Part shown: positions 19,154-28,358 of the stretch, piece by piece
How the letters are laid out: each line of letters begins with the position of its first letter
Position numbering within the stretch: the first letter of the stretch is position 1
Assembly: GCF_005222675.1 (NCBI RefSeq)
Contig: NZ_STGE01000015.1
Coordinates: 1-64,000 of the forward strand
Length of the DNA: 64,000 bases
DNA from: Mycolicibacterium sp. CR10
GTDB lineage: Bacteria; Actinomycetota; Actinomycetes; Mycobacteriales; Mycobacteriaceae
Direction of reading: 5' to 3'
The notes under the pieces: model-generated
The model's database searches: none
What the model was told of the DNA's origin: nothing
What the model saw: only the letters and a program-made list of their open reading frames with translations
Made by a program: the position numbers and the translations under genes

Positions 19154-22100
19154 TGGCCCGGCACGTGGGCGATCCGCTCACCTTCGATCTGCTCGGCCCG
19201 CTCCCCGCCCCGAACACCACGACGGTGTTGGAGGCCAGCGCCGGCACCGGTAAGACGTTCGCGCTCGCCGGGCTGGTGACGCGGTACCTCGCCGAGGGGG
19301 TGGCGACTCTCGACGAGATGCTGCTCATCACGTTCAGCAAGGCGGCCAGCCAGGAGCTGCGCGAACGGGTGCGCGGGCAGATCGTCGCCGCGGTGACGGC
19401 GTTCGGGGATCCGACGACCGTCGGCGACAACCAGCTCATTACCCATCTGCTCAACGGCACCCCCGAAGAACTGCACGAGCGCGAACAACGCCTGCGCGAC
19501 GCCCTTGCCGGATTCGACGCCGCCACCATCGCGACCACCCACCAGTTCTGCCACCTCGTCCTCAAATCGCTGGGGGTGGCGGGTGACACCGATTCGGGCG
19601 TGACGCTGGCCGAGAGTCTCGACGATCTGGTGACCGAGATCGTCGACGACGTCTACCTCGCGCATTTCAGCCAGCAGCGTGACGAGCCGCAGCTCACCCG
19701 CACTGCCGCACTCGGCCTGGCACGCGCCGTCGTGGCGAATCCGAGCGCCGAGCGGCGACCGATCGACCCGCCCGAAGGTACCGAGGCCGCCGTCCGGGTG
19801 GGCTTCGCGACGGCGGTGTGTTCGGAGTTGGAGCGCCGCAAGCGCACCCGCGGCATCCTCGGCTACGACGACCTGCTGAGCCGGCTGGCAGCCGCGCTGG
19901 AGGCCGACGGCTCGCCGGCACGGGTCCGCATGCACCGACGGTGGTCGATCGTCATGGTCGACGAATTCCAGGACACCGACCCGGTGCAGTGGCAGGTGAT
20001 CGACAGGGCGTTCACCGGCCACTCCACGCTGATCCTGATCGGCGACCCCAAGCAGGCCATCTACGCGTTCCGCGGCGGCGACATCGCGACCTACCTGCAC
20101 GCGGCCGCGACGGCGGGGGAACGCCAGACGCTGGGCATGAACTGGCGCAGCGACGCGGTGCTCGTCGAGAGCCTGCAGGCGGTGCTCCGCGACGCCGAAC
20201 TCGGCAACAGTGACATCGTGGTGCGCCCAGTCGAGGCGCACCACCAGGGGCACCGGCTGGCCGGCGCCCCGCACAATGAGCCGTTCCGGCTGCGGGTGGT
20301 GTCGCGCGACACCATGGGGACCCGGCAGGACAAGACCATCTCGATCGATCAACTGCGCAAACACATTCCGAAGGATCTCGCGGCCGACGTCGCCGCGCTG
20401 CTGGCCAGCGGCGCCACCTACGACGGGAAGCCGATCCAGGCGGGCGACATCGCCGTGATCGTCGAGAAGCACAAGGACGGACGCGCGTGCTTCGACGCGC
20501 TGACCGCGGCGGGCATCCCGGCCGTCTACACCGGCGCTTCGGACGTCCTGCGCTCCGATGCCGCCGAAGACTGGCTCTGCCTGCTCGAGGCATTCGACCA
20601 GCCGCACCGTACCGGGCTGGTCCGGGCTGCGGCCACCACGATGTTCTTCGGCCACACCGCCGAAGACCTTGCCGCACAGGGTGACACCTTGACCGATCGC
20701 ATCGCCGAGACGGTCCGAGAGTGGGCCGACCACGTCCGCGAGCGTGGCGTCGCGGCCGTCTTCGAGGCCGCACAACTCGCCGGCATGGGTCGCCGGGTGC
20801 TGTCGTGGACCGACGGTGAGCGGCAGATGACCGATCTGGCGCACCTGACGCAGGTGCTGCACGACACCGCCCATCGTGAGCACTTCAGCCTGCCCGCGCT
20901 GCGTGACTGGCTGCGCACCCAGCGCGAAGAGCACAGTGGCGCAACCGAACGCAACCGCCGCCTCGACAGCGACGCCGCCGCGGTGCAGATCATGACGGTG
21001 TACGCCAGCAAGGGTCTGCAGTACCCCGTCGTATATCTGCCGTTCGCGTTCAACCGCAACATCTGGACCGACGAGGCGGTGCTGTTCCACGACGGAGCCC
21101 AGCGGTGTCTGCACATCGGCGGCGAGACCAGCCCCGACTACCGGGAGGTGACGAGGCTCGGCAGGCATGAGGCCGCCTCCGACGATGTCCGGCTCACCTA
21201 TGTCGCGCTGACCCGGGCCCAGTCGCAGGTGGTGGCGTGGTGGGCGCCGTCATGGGATGAACCCAACGGTGGGCTGTCGCGACTGCTGCGGGGCCGCGCC
21301 CCCGGTGATCCGGTCGTCCCCGACCGCTGCGCTCCCGCGACTCTGGACGATGCCGATGCGATGGCGGCGCTGCGCGCCTGGTCCGACCGTGGTGGCCCGG
21401 TTCTCGAAGATTCGCTGGTGGCAACCGGCGCTGAGGTCGAGTTACCTCTTCCACCAACGGGTCTCGCGGTGCGCGGCTTCGACCGCCGCATCGATGCGTC
21501 GTGGCGGCGCACGTCGTACTCCGGTCTGATTCGCGCCGCAGAGACGGTCGGTGGAGTGTCCAGCGAACCGGAAGTCCTGGGGAAGGACGACGAGAAGGAC
21601 GATGAGGTCGGCGACGTGCCGGTGTCCGAGCCGGTCGGAAGGTCAGAGGTCGGCGTCGCGACGGTTCCATCGCCGATGGCCGACCTGCCGATGGGGGCGA
21701 AGTTCGGCACGCTGGTGCACGCGGTGTTGGAGACCGCCAACCCGGTCGCCGACGACCTGGCCGCCGAACTCGAGGCGCAGATCCGCGAGCATTCGCTGTG
21801 GTGGCCCGTCGACGTGCCCGCGGCCGAACTTGCCGCCGCACTGGTTCCGATGCACGACACGCCGCTGGGCCCGCTGGCTCCCGGCGTGACGCTTCGGCAG
21901 ATCGGATTTCGAGACCGGTTGCGGGAGATGGACTTCGAGTTCCCGCTCGCGGGCGGCGATCTGCCGGGCGGGTCGGGAGGGACCCGGCACCGCGATGCGC
22001 GCCGAATCTCCCTGGCCGACGTCGGGCGGTTGTACCGCGAGCATGTAGCCGCAAACGACCCGCTGGCGTCCTACGCGGGCCGGCTGTCGAGCGGCGCGCT

Positions 22101-22515
22101 GGCCGGGCAGTCGTTGCGGGGTTACCTGACCGGCTCAGTCGACGTGGTGCTGCGGGTCGGTGAGCGATACGTCGTGGCCGACTACAAGACCAACTGGCTC
22201 GGTGAACCGGAGCAGCCACTGACGTCCGCCGCGTACGGCCAGGCACGAATGGCCGAGGCAATGCTGCATTCGGACTACCCGCTGCAGGCGCTGCTGTACT
22301 GCGTTGTGCTGCATCGCTTCCTGCGGTGGCGGCTGCCCGGGTACGACCCGGAGCGCCATCTCGGTGGCGTGCTGTACCTGTTCGTGCGCGGGATGTGCGG
22401 TGAGGGGACCCCGGTGGTGGACGGTCATCCGGCCGGGGTGTTCAGCTGGCGCCCTCCCGCGTCATTGATCATCGCGGTGTCGGATCTGCTCGGCTCGGGG
22501 GTGGTCGCGGCATGA
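19153..22515 (+). CDS. recB: Exodeoxyribonuclease V subunit beta (RecB)
   Basis: 1120 residues from ATG 19153. UvrD-like helicase motifs are Walker A (ASAGTGKTFALAG, about residues 27-39), DEFQDTDPVQWQVID, GDPKQAIYAFRGGD and VYASKGLQYPVVYLPF. A C-terminal RecB nuclease domain carries GSVDVVLRVGERYVVADYKT, with its metal-binding Asp and Lys. Between helicase and nuclease lies a charged linker (DDEKDDEVGD). It overlaps recC by one base and recD by four, so the three are translated in step. Confidence 0.96.
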   Translation: MARHVGDPLTFDLLGPLPAPNTTTVLEASAGTGKTFALAGLVTRYLAEGVATLDEMLLITFSKAASQELRERVRGQIVAAVTAFGDPTTVGDNQLITHLLNGTPEELHEREQRLRDALAGFDAATIATTHQFCHLVLKSLGVAGDTDSGVTLAESLDDLVTEIVDDVYLAHFSQQRDEPQLTRTAALGLARAVVANPSAERRPIDPPEGTEAAVRVGFATAVCSELERRKRTRGILGYDDLLSRLAAALEADGSPARVRMHRRWSIVMVDEFQDTDPVQWQVIDRAFTGHSTLILIGDPKQAIYAFRGGDIATYLHAAATAGERQTLGMNWRSDAVLVESLQAVLRDAELGNSDIVVRPVEAHHQGHRLAGAPHNEPFRLRVVSRDTMGTRQDKTISIDQLRKHIPKDLAADVAALLASGATYDGKPIQAGDIAVIVEKHKDGRACFDALTAAGIPAVYTGASDVLRSDAAEDWLCLLEAFDQPHRTGLVRAAATTMFFGHTAEDLAAQGDTLTDRIAETVREWADHVRERGVAAVFEAAQLAGMGRRVLSWTDGERQMTDLAHLTQVLHDTAHREHFSLPALRDWLRTQREEHSGATERNRRLDSDAAAVQIMTVYASKGLQYPVVYLPFAFNRNIWTDEAVLFHDGAQRCLHIGGETSPDYREVTRLGRHEAASDDVRLTYVALTRAQSQVVAWWAPSWDEPNGGLSRLLRGRAPGDPVVPDRCAPATLDDADAMAALRAWSDRGGPVLEDSLVATGAEVELPLPPTGLAVRGFDRRIDASWRRTSYSGLIRAAETVGGVSSEPEVLGKDDEKDDEVGDVPVSEPVGRSEVGVATVPSPMADLPMGAKFGTLVHAVLETANPVADDLAAELEAQIREHSLWWPVDVPAAELAAALVPMHDTPLGPLAPGVTLRQIGFRDRLREMDFEFPLAGGDLPGGSGGTRHRDARRISLADVGRLYREHVAANDPLASYAGRLSSGALAGQSLRGYLTGSVDVVLRVGERYVVADYKTNWLGEPEQPLTSAAYGQARMAEAMLHSDYPLQALLYCVVLHRFLRWRLPGYDPERHLGGVLYLFVRGMCGEGTPVVDGHPAGVFSWRPPASLIIAVSDLLGSGVVAA

Positions 22516-24182
22516 GCCTCGAGGCGTTCACCGAGTTGTTCGAACCGGCCGACATTCACGTCGCGCGCCGGTTGACCACACTCGCCGAGGAGTCCGACGA
22601 GACCGTTGCATTGGCGGTCGCTGTCGCGGTGCGGGCACTGCGTGGCGGATCGGTCTGCGTCGACCTGCGTTCGGTCGCAGAACAGGTCGGCGTTCCCGAG
22701 CTGCCGTGGCCGAAACCCGACGCCTGGCTGGCCACCGTCGCAGCGAGCCCTTTGGTGACGAAGACGCCAGTGCTGCGGCTTTTCGGCGATCTGTTGTACC
22801 TCGACAGGTACTGGCTCGAGGAACAGCAGGTGTGCGACGACGTGCAGGCTCTGTTGGCGTCGTCGCTGCGCGGCACCGTGCCGAGCCTGGACCGACTGTT
22901 CCCCGCCGGGTGGGAGGAGCAGCGCAGAGCCGCCGAAGTCGCGCTGACGCAGTCACTTACGGTGCTGACCGGTGGGCCCGGCACCGGGAAGACCACCACG
23001 GTGGCGCGGCTGTTGGCGCTGCTGGCCGAGCAGGCGTCGCTGGCCGGGCAGCCGCCGCTGCGGATCGCGCTGGCGGCGCCGACGGGCAAGGCCGCCGCGA
23101 GGCTGCTGGAGGCGGTGCAGTTGGAGGTCGACGAGCTCGACGCGGCCGACCGGGATCGACTGCCGGAGTTGACATCGTCGACGCTGCACAGGCTGTTGCA
23201 GCGTCGACCGGGCAACTCGTCGCGGTTTCGGCATCATCGCGAGAACCGGTTGCCCCACGATGTCATCGTGGTCGACGAGACGTCGATGGTCTCGCTGACG
23301 CTGATGGCCCGACTGCTCGAGGCGGTCCGCCCGGACAGTCGCCTGCTGCTCGTGGGTGATCCCGATCAGCTCGCCTCGGTGGAGGCCGGCGCGGTGTTGG
23401 CAGATCTGGTCGACGGTCTCGGCGGACGCGACGACGTGCGGATCGCCGCGCTGGAGACGTCGCATCGGTTCGGGGAGTCGATCGGCACCCTGGCCACCGC
23501 CATCCGCGACGGCGAGGCCGACCAGGTGATCGAGCTGCTCACGGCCGGCGGCGACAACATCGAGTGGCTCGACACCGACGAGCCGGGTGAGCAGCTGCGC
23601 ACGGTGCTGCTTCCGCACGCACAGCGCCTCCGCGAGGCAGCGATTCTCGGCGACGCCGCTGCGGGGTTGGCGATCCTGGGTGAGCACCGGCTGTTGTGCG
23701 CGCACCGACGCGGCCCCTACGGCGTGCGGTTCTGGAACCGGCAGATCGAGCGCTGGCTGACCGACGCGACGGGTGAACCGATCTGGACCGACTGGTACGC
23801 CGGGCGCCCGGTCCTGGTGACGGCCAACGACTACGGCCTCGGCCTCTACAACGGGGACACCGGTGTGACGGTGGTGCGCGATCACGGCCTGTGCGTGGTC
23901 ATCGGTTCGGGTGCAGGGCCGGTGGAGTTCGCGACCGGCAGGCTCGCCGACGTCGACACCATGCACGCGATGACCATCCACAAGAGCCAGGGCAGCCAGG
24001 CCGACGAGGTCACGGTGTTGTTGCCGCAGCAGGATTCGCGGTTGCTGACCCGCGAGCTGTTCTACACCGCGGTGACGCGGGCGAAGAGGCAGGTGCGGGT
24101 GGTCGGCTCGGAAGCGGCCATCCGGGCGGCGATCGCGCGGCGGGTGATGCGCGCTTCCGGGCTGGCCCGCCGCCTGCGCTGA
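22512..24182 (+). CDS. recD: Exodeoxyribonuclease V subunit alpha (RecD)
   Basis: 556 residues. This is the SF1B 5'-3' helicase of RecBCD. Walker A is LTGGPGTGKTTTVARLL near residue 155; further motifs are VIVVDETSMVSL, LLVGDPDQLASVEAG and TIHKSQGSQADEVTVLLP. The ATG overlaps the recB stop (ATGA). The length is somewhat short compared with E. coli RecD but usual for actinobacteria. Confidence 0.96.
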   Translation: MSLEAFTELFEPADIHVARRLTTLAEESDETVALAVAVAVRALRGGSVCVDLRSVAEQVGVPELPWPKPDAWLATVAASPLVTKTPVLRLFGDLLYLDRYWLEEQQVCDDVQALLASSLRGTVPSLDRLFPAGWEEQRRAAEVALTQSLTVLTGGPGTGKTTTVARLLALLAEQASLAGQPPLRIALAAPTGKAAARLLEAVQLEVDELDAADRDRLPELTSSTLHRLLQRRPGNSSRFRHHRENRLPHDVIVVDETSMVSLTLMARLLEAVRPDSRLLLVGDPDQLASVEAGAVLADLVDGLGGRDDVRIAALETSHRFGESIGTLATAIRDGEADQVIELLTAGGDNIEWLDTDEPGEQLRTVLLPHAQRLREAAILGDAAAGLAILGEHRLLCAHRRGPYGVRFWNRQIERWLTDATGEPIWTDWYAGRPVLVTANDYGLGLYNGDTGVTVVRDHGLCVVIGSGAGPVEFATGRLADVDTMHAMTIHKSQGSQADEVTVLLPQQDSRLLTRELFYTAVTRAKRQVRVVGSEAAIRAAIARRVMRASGLARRLR

Positions 24183-24190
24183 TTCCCCGC

Positions 24191-24250
24191 ACCTTCCCCG
24201 CCCCCTCACCTTCCCCGCCCCCTCACCTTCCCCGCCCCCTCACCTTCCCG
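24191..24250 (+). repeat. 17-bp tandem repeat, three copies plus partial
   Basis: ACCTTCCCCGCCCCCTC is repeated at 24191, 24208 and 24225, with a partial fourth copy running into the palindromic repeat that follows. It is noncoding, directly after recD. Confidence 0.9.
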
Positions 24251-24311
24251 CCGAAATGGCATTCCAGCAGAGCTTCTCTCGACCTTTTCCTGCCGGAATG
24301 CCAGTTCGGCG
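24249..24311 (+). repeat. Extragenic palindromic repeat, family 2, copy A
   Basis: Left arm CGCCGAAATGGCATTCCAGC and right arm GCCGGAATGCCAGTTCGGCG form a long imperfect hairpin with a loop of about 20 bases. It is the uninterrupted counterpart of the repeat that carries the IS110 element. Confidence 0.85.
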
Positions 24312-24466
24312 ATGGATTTCTGCCAGCGAGCGGTCAATCTCTGCCAACGGAAATGATCCGTGCCGGCGGCAGGTTAGACACATCAGATCGCAAGCACACC
24401 AACAAAAAACGTCGAAACCGCGAGATTCGCTCCACGGCTCCGACCCCCACAGGGAAGGGCAAGATC

Positions 24467-24793
24467 ATGAAGAACCTCACCGCCGCCACCGCCGTCACCG
24501 CCGCTGTCGCAGGATTCGCCACCGCCTTCATCGGGCTGGCAAGCCCCGCCGCCGCCGGACCGTGGCCCCCGAAAGGGGCGCCCGTCGGAGGCAGCGCCGC
24601 CGACACCATCAGCTCGCTGGAAGCCGACGGCAACCGCGTCGTCGTCAACCGCCAGGGCTCGGCCGGACTGGACAGCGCCGGGGTGACCTCGGTACGCCAG
24701 GGTCAGCCGATCCGCGAATACGTCTGGGACGCCCAGGGCGACCGCAGGGTCCTCGAGACCACCGGCCACGTCTACTTCGTCGACGTCCGCTAG
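24467..24793 (+). CDS. Small secreted protein, paralogue 1 (108 aa)
   Basis: A 108-residue protein with a Sec signal peptide (MKNLTAATAVTAAVAGFATA, cleavage likely after SPAAA) and a mature part of about 75 residues. The mature part contains DTISSLEADGNRVVVNRQGS, SVRQGQPIREYVW and TTGHVYFVDVR. It is a paralogue of the gene at 24927, sharing length, the central DGN(R/Y)V(V/I)VNR motif and the C-terminal TTG(H/R)(V/F)YFV. It has no cysteines. The family is a mycobacterial small secreted type I cannot name. It is followed by a strong terminator. Confidence 0.8.
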   Translation: MKNLTAATAVTAAVAGFATAFIGLASPAAAGPWPPKGAPVGGSAADTISSLEADGNRVVVNRQGSAGLDSAGVTSVRQGQPIREYVWDAQGDRRVLETTGHVYFVDVR

Positions 24794-24806
24794 GACTCTC
24801 ACAAGA

Positions 24807-24836
24807 GGGGCGCCCCCACCCGGGGCGCCCCTTTTT
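24807..24836 (+). terminator. Rho-independent terminator
   Basis: A 10-bp GC stem (GGGGCGCCCC at 24807-24816 and 24822-24831) with a 5-base loop is followed by five T residues. It is a textbook intrinsic terminator after the first secreted-protein gene. Confidence 0.85.
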
Positions 24837-24926
24837 GTGTGCACGCCAAGCCGGTTGTAACGCTTTCGGGTCTCATGGCCACCCCCGAGTAGGAAGCCCT
24901 CCAGACAACAGAAAGCACAGGCCCTC

Positions 24927-25253
24927 ATGAAGATCACCGCCCTCGCCAGCACCGCCGGACTCGCCGGACTCGCCGCCGCCGCCATCGTCGGATTGGCCGC
25001 CCCCGCCACCGCCGCTCCCGGCGGGGCCGGCAACGCGATGCAGATCATCGACATGCTCAAGGCGGACGGCAACTACGTCATCGTCAATCGGTCAAGCACC
25101 GTCCCGCTTGCGGAAGCCGACGTGGTCTCGGTTCGACCCGGCCCGCAGATGCAACAGGTGGTCCTGGAGTCCGGACGCCAAGGAGAGAATCGCAACAACA
25201 CCGACCGGGTAGTGGAGACCACCGGCCGTTTCTACTTCGTCGAGATCGGCTGA
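24927..25253 (+). CDS. Small secreted protein, paralogue 2 (108 aa)
   Basis: 108 residues with signal peptide MKITALASTAGLAGLAAAAI, cleaved probably after PATAA. The mature domain has MLKADGNYVIVNRSS and TTGRFYFVEIG, paralogous to the preceding gene. The two are separated by a terminator and so are transcribed independently. ACAGAAAG lies before the ATG. The function is unknown. Confidence 0.8.
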   Translation: MKITALASTAGLAGLAAAAIVGLAAPATAAPGGAGNAMQIIDMLKADGNYVIVNRSSTVPLAEADVVSVRPGPQMQQVVLESGRQGENRNNTDRVVETTGRFYFVEIG

Positions 25254-25260
25254 CCATCAC

Positions 25261-25284
25261 GGGGCGTCTCACCAGGGGCGCCCC
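25261..25284 (+). terminator. Weak hairpin after the second secreted-protein gene
   Basis: GGGGCG (25261-25266) pairs with CGCCCC (25279-25284). The second half contains GGGGCGCCCC like the upstream terminator, but there is no T tract. Confidence 0.35.
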
Positions 25285-25374
25285 TGTGGCAGGTACCGGA
25301 GAACACCGAAGACTCGCTAAGTTGTTGCGTGAGTCGTTCACGGTTATCCAGCCAATCCGAGAGATCGTTGCCAT

Positions 25375-27783
25375 ATGCGAGTTGACGGGCGGGAGATCGC
25401 TGTCTCAGGCAGCCTTCTCCAACCGTTGACGCGGCGCACCAACGACATCTTCCGGCTGAGCCTGGCCGGGATCTTCCTGGTGGTCATCGTCACCAGCTCG
25501 CTGATCACCCGCTACGAGTGGGAGGCGCTGGAGAAATCGATCTCGGGCATCGTCGGTGTGCTCACCCCGACGCAGTCCAACATCGTCTACCTCAGCTATG
25601 GCGTGGCCATCCTCGCCCTGCCGTTCGTGATCCTGGTCGGCCTGATCGTCGCGCGGCAGTGGAAACTGCTCGGCGCCTACGCTGCGGCCGGAGCCATCGC
25701 GGTCCTGTCTCTGTCGATCACCGGCAGCGGCATCGCCGCGCCAAGCTGGCACCTTGACCTGACCGAACGCCTCGACACCCTGCCGTCACAGTTCCTCGAC
25801 GACCCGCGGTGGATCGCGTTGCTCGCGGCGGTGCTGACGGTGTCGGGGCCATGGCTGCCCGCGCGCTGGCGCGGCTGGTGGTGGGCGCTGCTGCTGGCGT
25901 TTGTGCCCATTCATCTGGTCGTCAGCGCGGTTGTGCCGGCGCGCTCGCTGCTGGGGCTCGCGGTGGGTTGGTTCGTCGGCGCGCTGGTCGTCCTGGTCGT
26001 GGGCACACCGGCGCTGGAGGTGCCGCTCGACGACGCCGTGCGGGCCATGGCGCGACGCGGGTTCCGGGTGTCGGCGCTGCAGGTGCTCCGGCCCGCCGGG
26101 CGGGGGCCGTTGGTGCTGACCGCCACCCAGGATCCGTCGTCCGATGGTCCCGCCGATGCCCCGGAGATTGCGGCAGGCACGGCGACGGTCGAGCTGTACG
26201 GGCCGCATCAACGCGGCGGCGGTGCGCTGCGCCAGTTCTGGGGCAAGCTGCGGCTGCGCGACAGCGAGACGGCGCCGCTGCAGACGTCGATGCGACGCGC
26301 CGTCGAACACCGGGCGTTAATGGCCATTGCCGTCGGTGACCTCGCGCTGGCCAACACATCGCCGATCGCGGTGGCGACGCTGGACCGCGGCTGGACCCTC
26401 TACGCGCACAAGCCCTCACGCGGGGAGACGATCGACGACTGCGCCGACGCGACACCGGTCGCGCGGGTGTGGGACTCGCTGGGCGTGCTGCACAGCCAGC
26501 AGATCTCCCACGGTGATCTGCGCAGCAAGGAGATCACCGTCGTCGACGGTACGCCGATGTTCGGCGGCTTCACCCACTCCGAGTACGGTGCGTCAGAAGC
26601 CCACCTGCACACCGACATCGCGCAACTGCTCCTGACCACGACAGATCTCTACGGCGCTGAACCGGCTGTGGCCGCGGCGATCACGGTGTTCGGCAACGAG
26701 GCGGTGTTGGCAGCATCGCGTCGACTCACCAAAGCGGCTGTGCCGAAACGGGTTCGGACGTCGGTCCGGGACGCCGGCACCGCGATGACGATCGCTCGTG
26801 ACGAGGTGAAGCGCCAGACGGGTGCCGACCAGATCAAGACGGCGACCATCACCCGGTTCACCCGCAATCAGCTGATCCAGACGGTGCTGCTGGTGGCGCT
26901 CGTCTACGTCGCGTACCCGTTCATCGCCTCGGTGCCGGTGTTCTTCGCCGAGCTGGGCGCGGCGAACTGGTGGTGGGCCGTGGCCGGTCTGGCGGTGTCG
27001 GCGCTGAAGTATCTGGGTGCTGGTACCGCGCTGTGGGCGTGCGCCGACGGCCTCGTGAAGTTCCGGAACCTGGCCATCATGCAGGTGGCGAACACGTTCG
27101 CCGCGACCACCACGCCCGCCGGGGTCGGCGGTCTCGCCCTGAGCACCCGCTTCCTGCAGAAGGGCGGGCTGGGCGCGCTGCGGGCCACCACCGCGGTGGC
27201 GCTTCAGCAGTCGGTCCAGGTGATCACCCACATCACGCTGCTGATCATCTTCAGCGCTGCGGCGGGGGCGTCGGCGAACCTGCGGCAGTTCGTGCCTGAC
27301 GCGACGGTGCTGTATCTGATCGCCGGCGCCGCGCTGGGTGCGGTCGGCGTTTTCCTGTTCGTCCCTAAGCTGCGGCATTGGCTGGCCACGGCGGTGCGAC
27401 CCCGGCTCAAGGAGGTCATCGACGACCTCATCGAGTTGGCCCGCGAGCCCAAACGCCTGGCGTTGATCGTGCTCGGTTGCGCGGCAACCACTCTCGGGGC
27501 GGCACTGGCCCTGTGGGCGAGCATCGAGGCGTTCGGCGGCGACGCCAGCTTCGTCACCGTCACGATCGTCACGATGGTCGGCGGCACGCTGGCCTCGGCG
27601 GCGCCCACCCCGGGCGGCGTCGGCGCCGTCGAAGCCGCGTTGATCGGTGGCCTGGCCGCCTTCGGGGTGCCTGCCGCGGTGGCAGTGCCGTCGGTGCTGC
27701 TTTACCGCATCCTGACGTGCTGGCTGCCGGTGTTCATCGGTTGGCCGATCATGCGGTGGCTGACACGCAACGACATGATCTAG
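25375..27783 (+). CDS. Large membrane protein: LPG-synthase/flippase-like (UPF0104, TIGR00374) with an internal degenerate kinase-like domain
   Basis: 802 residues from ATG 25375. N-terminal transmembrane helices (about residues 20-220) precede a soluble segment (about 220-480) that resembles an aminoglycoside-phosphotransferase/RIO kinase lobe. In it, HGDLRSKEITVVDG stands for the catalytic loop and FGGFTHSEYG for DFG, so key Asn and metal residues are changed. A C-terminal eight-helix LPG_synthase_TM domain follows, with NTFAATTTPAGVGGLALSTR and AAPTPGGVGAVEAALIGGLA. The last motif marks the YbhN/AglD/MprF flippase family. Lipid translocation or glycolipid-linked activity is inferred. Confidence 0.8.
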   Translation: MRVDGREIAVSGSLLQPLTRRTNDIFRLSLAGIFLVVIVTSSLITRYEWEALEKSISGIVGVLTPTQSNIVYLSYGVAILALPFVILVGLIVARQWKLLGAYAAAGAIAVLSLSITGSGIAAPSWHLDLTERLDTLPSQFLDDPRWIALLAAVLTVSGPWLPARWRGWWWALLLAFVPIHLVVSAVVPARSLLGLAVGWFVGALVVLVVGTPALEVPLDDAVRAMARRGFRVSALQVLRPAGRGPLVLTATQDPSSDGPADAPEIAAGTATVELYGPHQRGGGALRQFWGKLRLRDSETAPLQTSMRRAVEHRALMAIAVGDLALANTSPIAVATLDRGWTLYAHKPSRGETIDDCADATPVARVWDSLGVLHSQQISHGDLRSKEITVVDGTPMFGGFTHSEYGASEAHLHTDIAQLLLTTTDLYGAEPAVAAAITVFGNEAVLAASRRLTKAAVPKRVRTSVRDAGTAMTIARDEVKRQTGADQIKTATITRFTRNQLIQTVLLVALVYVAYPFIASVPVFFAELGAANWWWAVAGLAVSALKYLGAGTALWACADGLVKFRNLAIMQVANTFAATTTPAGVGGLALSTRFLQKGGLGALRATTAVALQQSVQVITHITLLIIFSAAAGASANLRQFVPDATVLYLIAGAALGAVGVFLFVPKLRHWLATAVRPRLKEVIDDLIELAREPKRLALIVLGCAATTLGAALALWASIEAFGGDASFVTVTIVTMVGGTLASAAPTPGGVGAVEAALIGGLAAFGVPAAVAVPSVLLYRILTCWLPVFIGWPIMRWLTRNDMI

Positions 27784-27818
27784 CGCCAGGAGTCATCGCC
27801 CGCCAGGAGTCATCGCCC

Positions 27819-27880
27819 GCGAAATAGCATTCCGGGTCGTGAATCCGCCGCGTGGATCACAGCCCGGAATGATATTTCGC
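27819..27880 (+). repeat. Extragenic palindromic repeat, family 1, copy 2 (hybrid form)
   Basis: It starts GCGAAATAGCATTCCGGG like family 1, but its right end CCCGGAATGATATTTCGC closes a complete outer palindrome as in family 2. This links the two families. Confidence 0.8.
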
Positions 27881-27959
27881 GGCGAAGGTGAGGAGTTTCG
27901 CGACGGGAGTGCGCGAGTTTCGCGGCGAAGATGCGGTATTTCGCGGCGAAGGTGTGGTG
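27875..27959. repeat. Four tandem 21-22 bp units each with a TTCGCGGCGAA mini-palindrome
   Basis: Units start at 27875, 27896, 27918 and 27939 with TTTCGC. Units 1, 3 and 4 contain TTCGCGGCGAA; unit 2 is diverged. The array lies between two convergent stop codons (27783 and 27965) and may act as a bidirectional terminator. Confidence 0.8.
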
Positions 27960-27964
27960 ACGAG

Positions 27965-28186
27965 TCAGCAGGCGAGGCCGGCGAAAACCGCACCGGTGAC
28001 CAGCGCGATCAGGATCGCGATGGTGGGCATTCCGCTGGACAGCGCGACGACGACGCCCGCGACAGCGGCGATCAGGATGGCCAACATCAAGATGGCGACC
28101 ATCCAGTTGACGTGGGTCGATGCCCGCACGGCACGCGGCTGCTCGACCTCTTGCGGGACCATCGCGCTCTCGCCCATTCCGACCAT
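27965..28186 (-). CDS. 73-residue two-helix membrane protein
   Basis: Starts at ATG 28186, with GAGAGGG upstream (MVGMGESAMVPQEVEQPRAV), and ends at TGA 27965. Two transmembrane helices, NWMVAILMLAILIAAVAGVV and IAILIALVTGAVFAGLAC, are joined by a short SSGMP turn. The first helix is preceded by a basic stretch. The family is not recognised. The gene is convergent with the flippase-like gene and divergent from the M15 peptidase gene. Confidence 0.65.
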   Translation of the reverse strand: MVGMGESAMVPQEVEQPRAVRASTHVNWMVAILMLAILIAAVAGVVVALSSGMPTIAILIALVTGAVFAGLAC

Positions 28187-28358
28187 GACCGGCCCTCTCT
28201 GTGATTGCGCACACAATATAACCTCCCAATGATGTAAATCACACTTTTGACGGTGAGGTTGTGACCTCGACGTCAATTCGAAAGCCCAACTAACAGAACT
28301 GATTAGAGCTACTAATCGCGGCGGCGGGTTCGGTAGGTTGGGTCCTGGTGACCTACTG

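Noticed and set aside
19147..21168. 673-codon frame opposite recB
   Set aside because: It mirrors recB codon structure, shows no domain and has low-complexity composition; a shadow of a GC-rich gene.
27875..27959. CRISPR-like array
   Set aside because: Units are 21-22 bases with no spacers of distinct sequence, and no cas genes are near.
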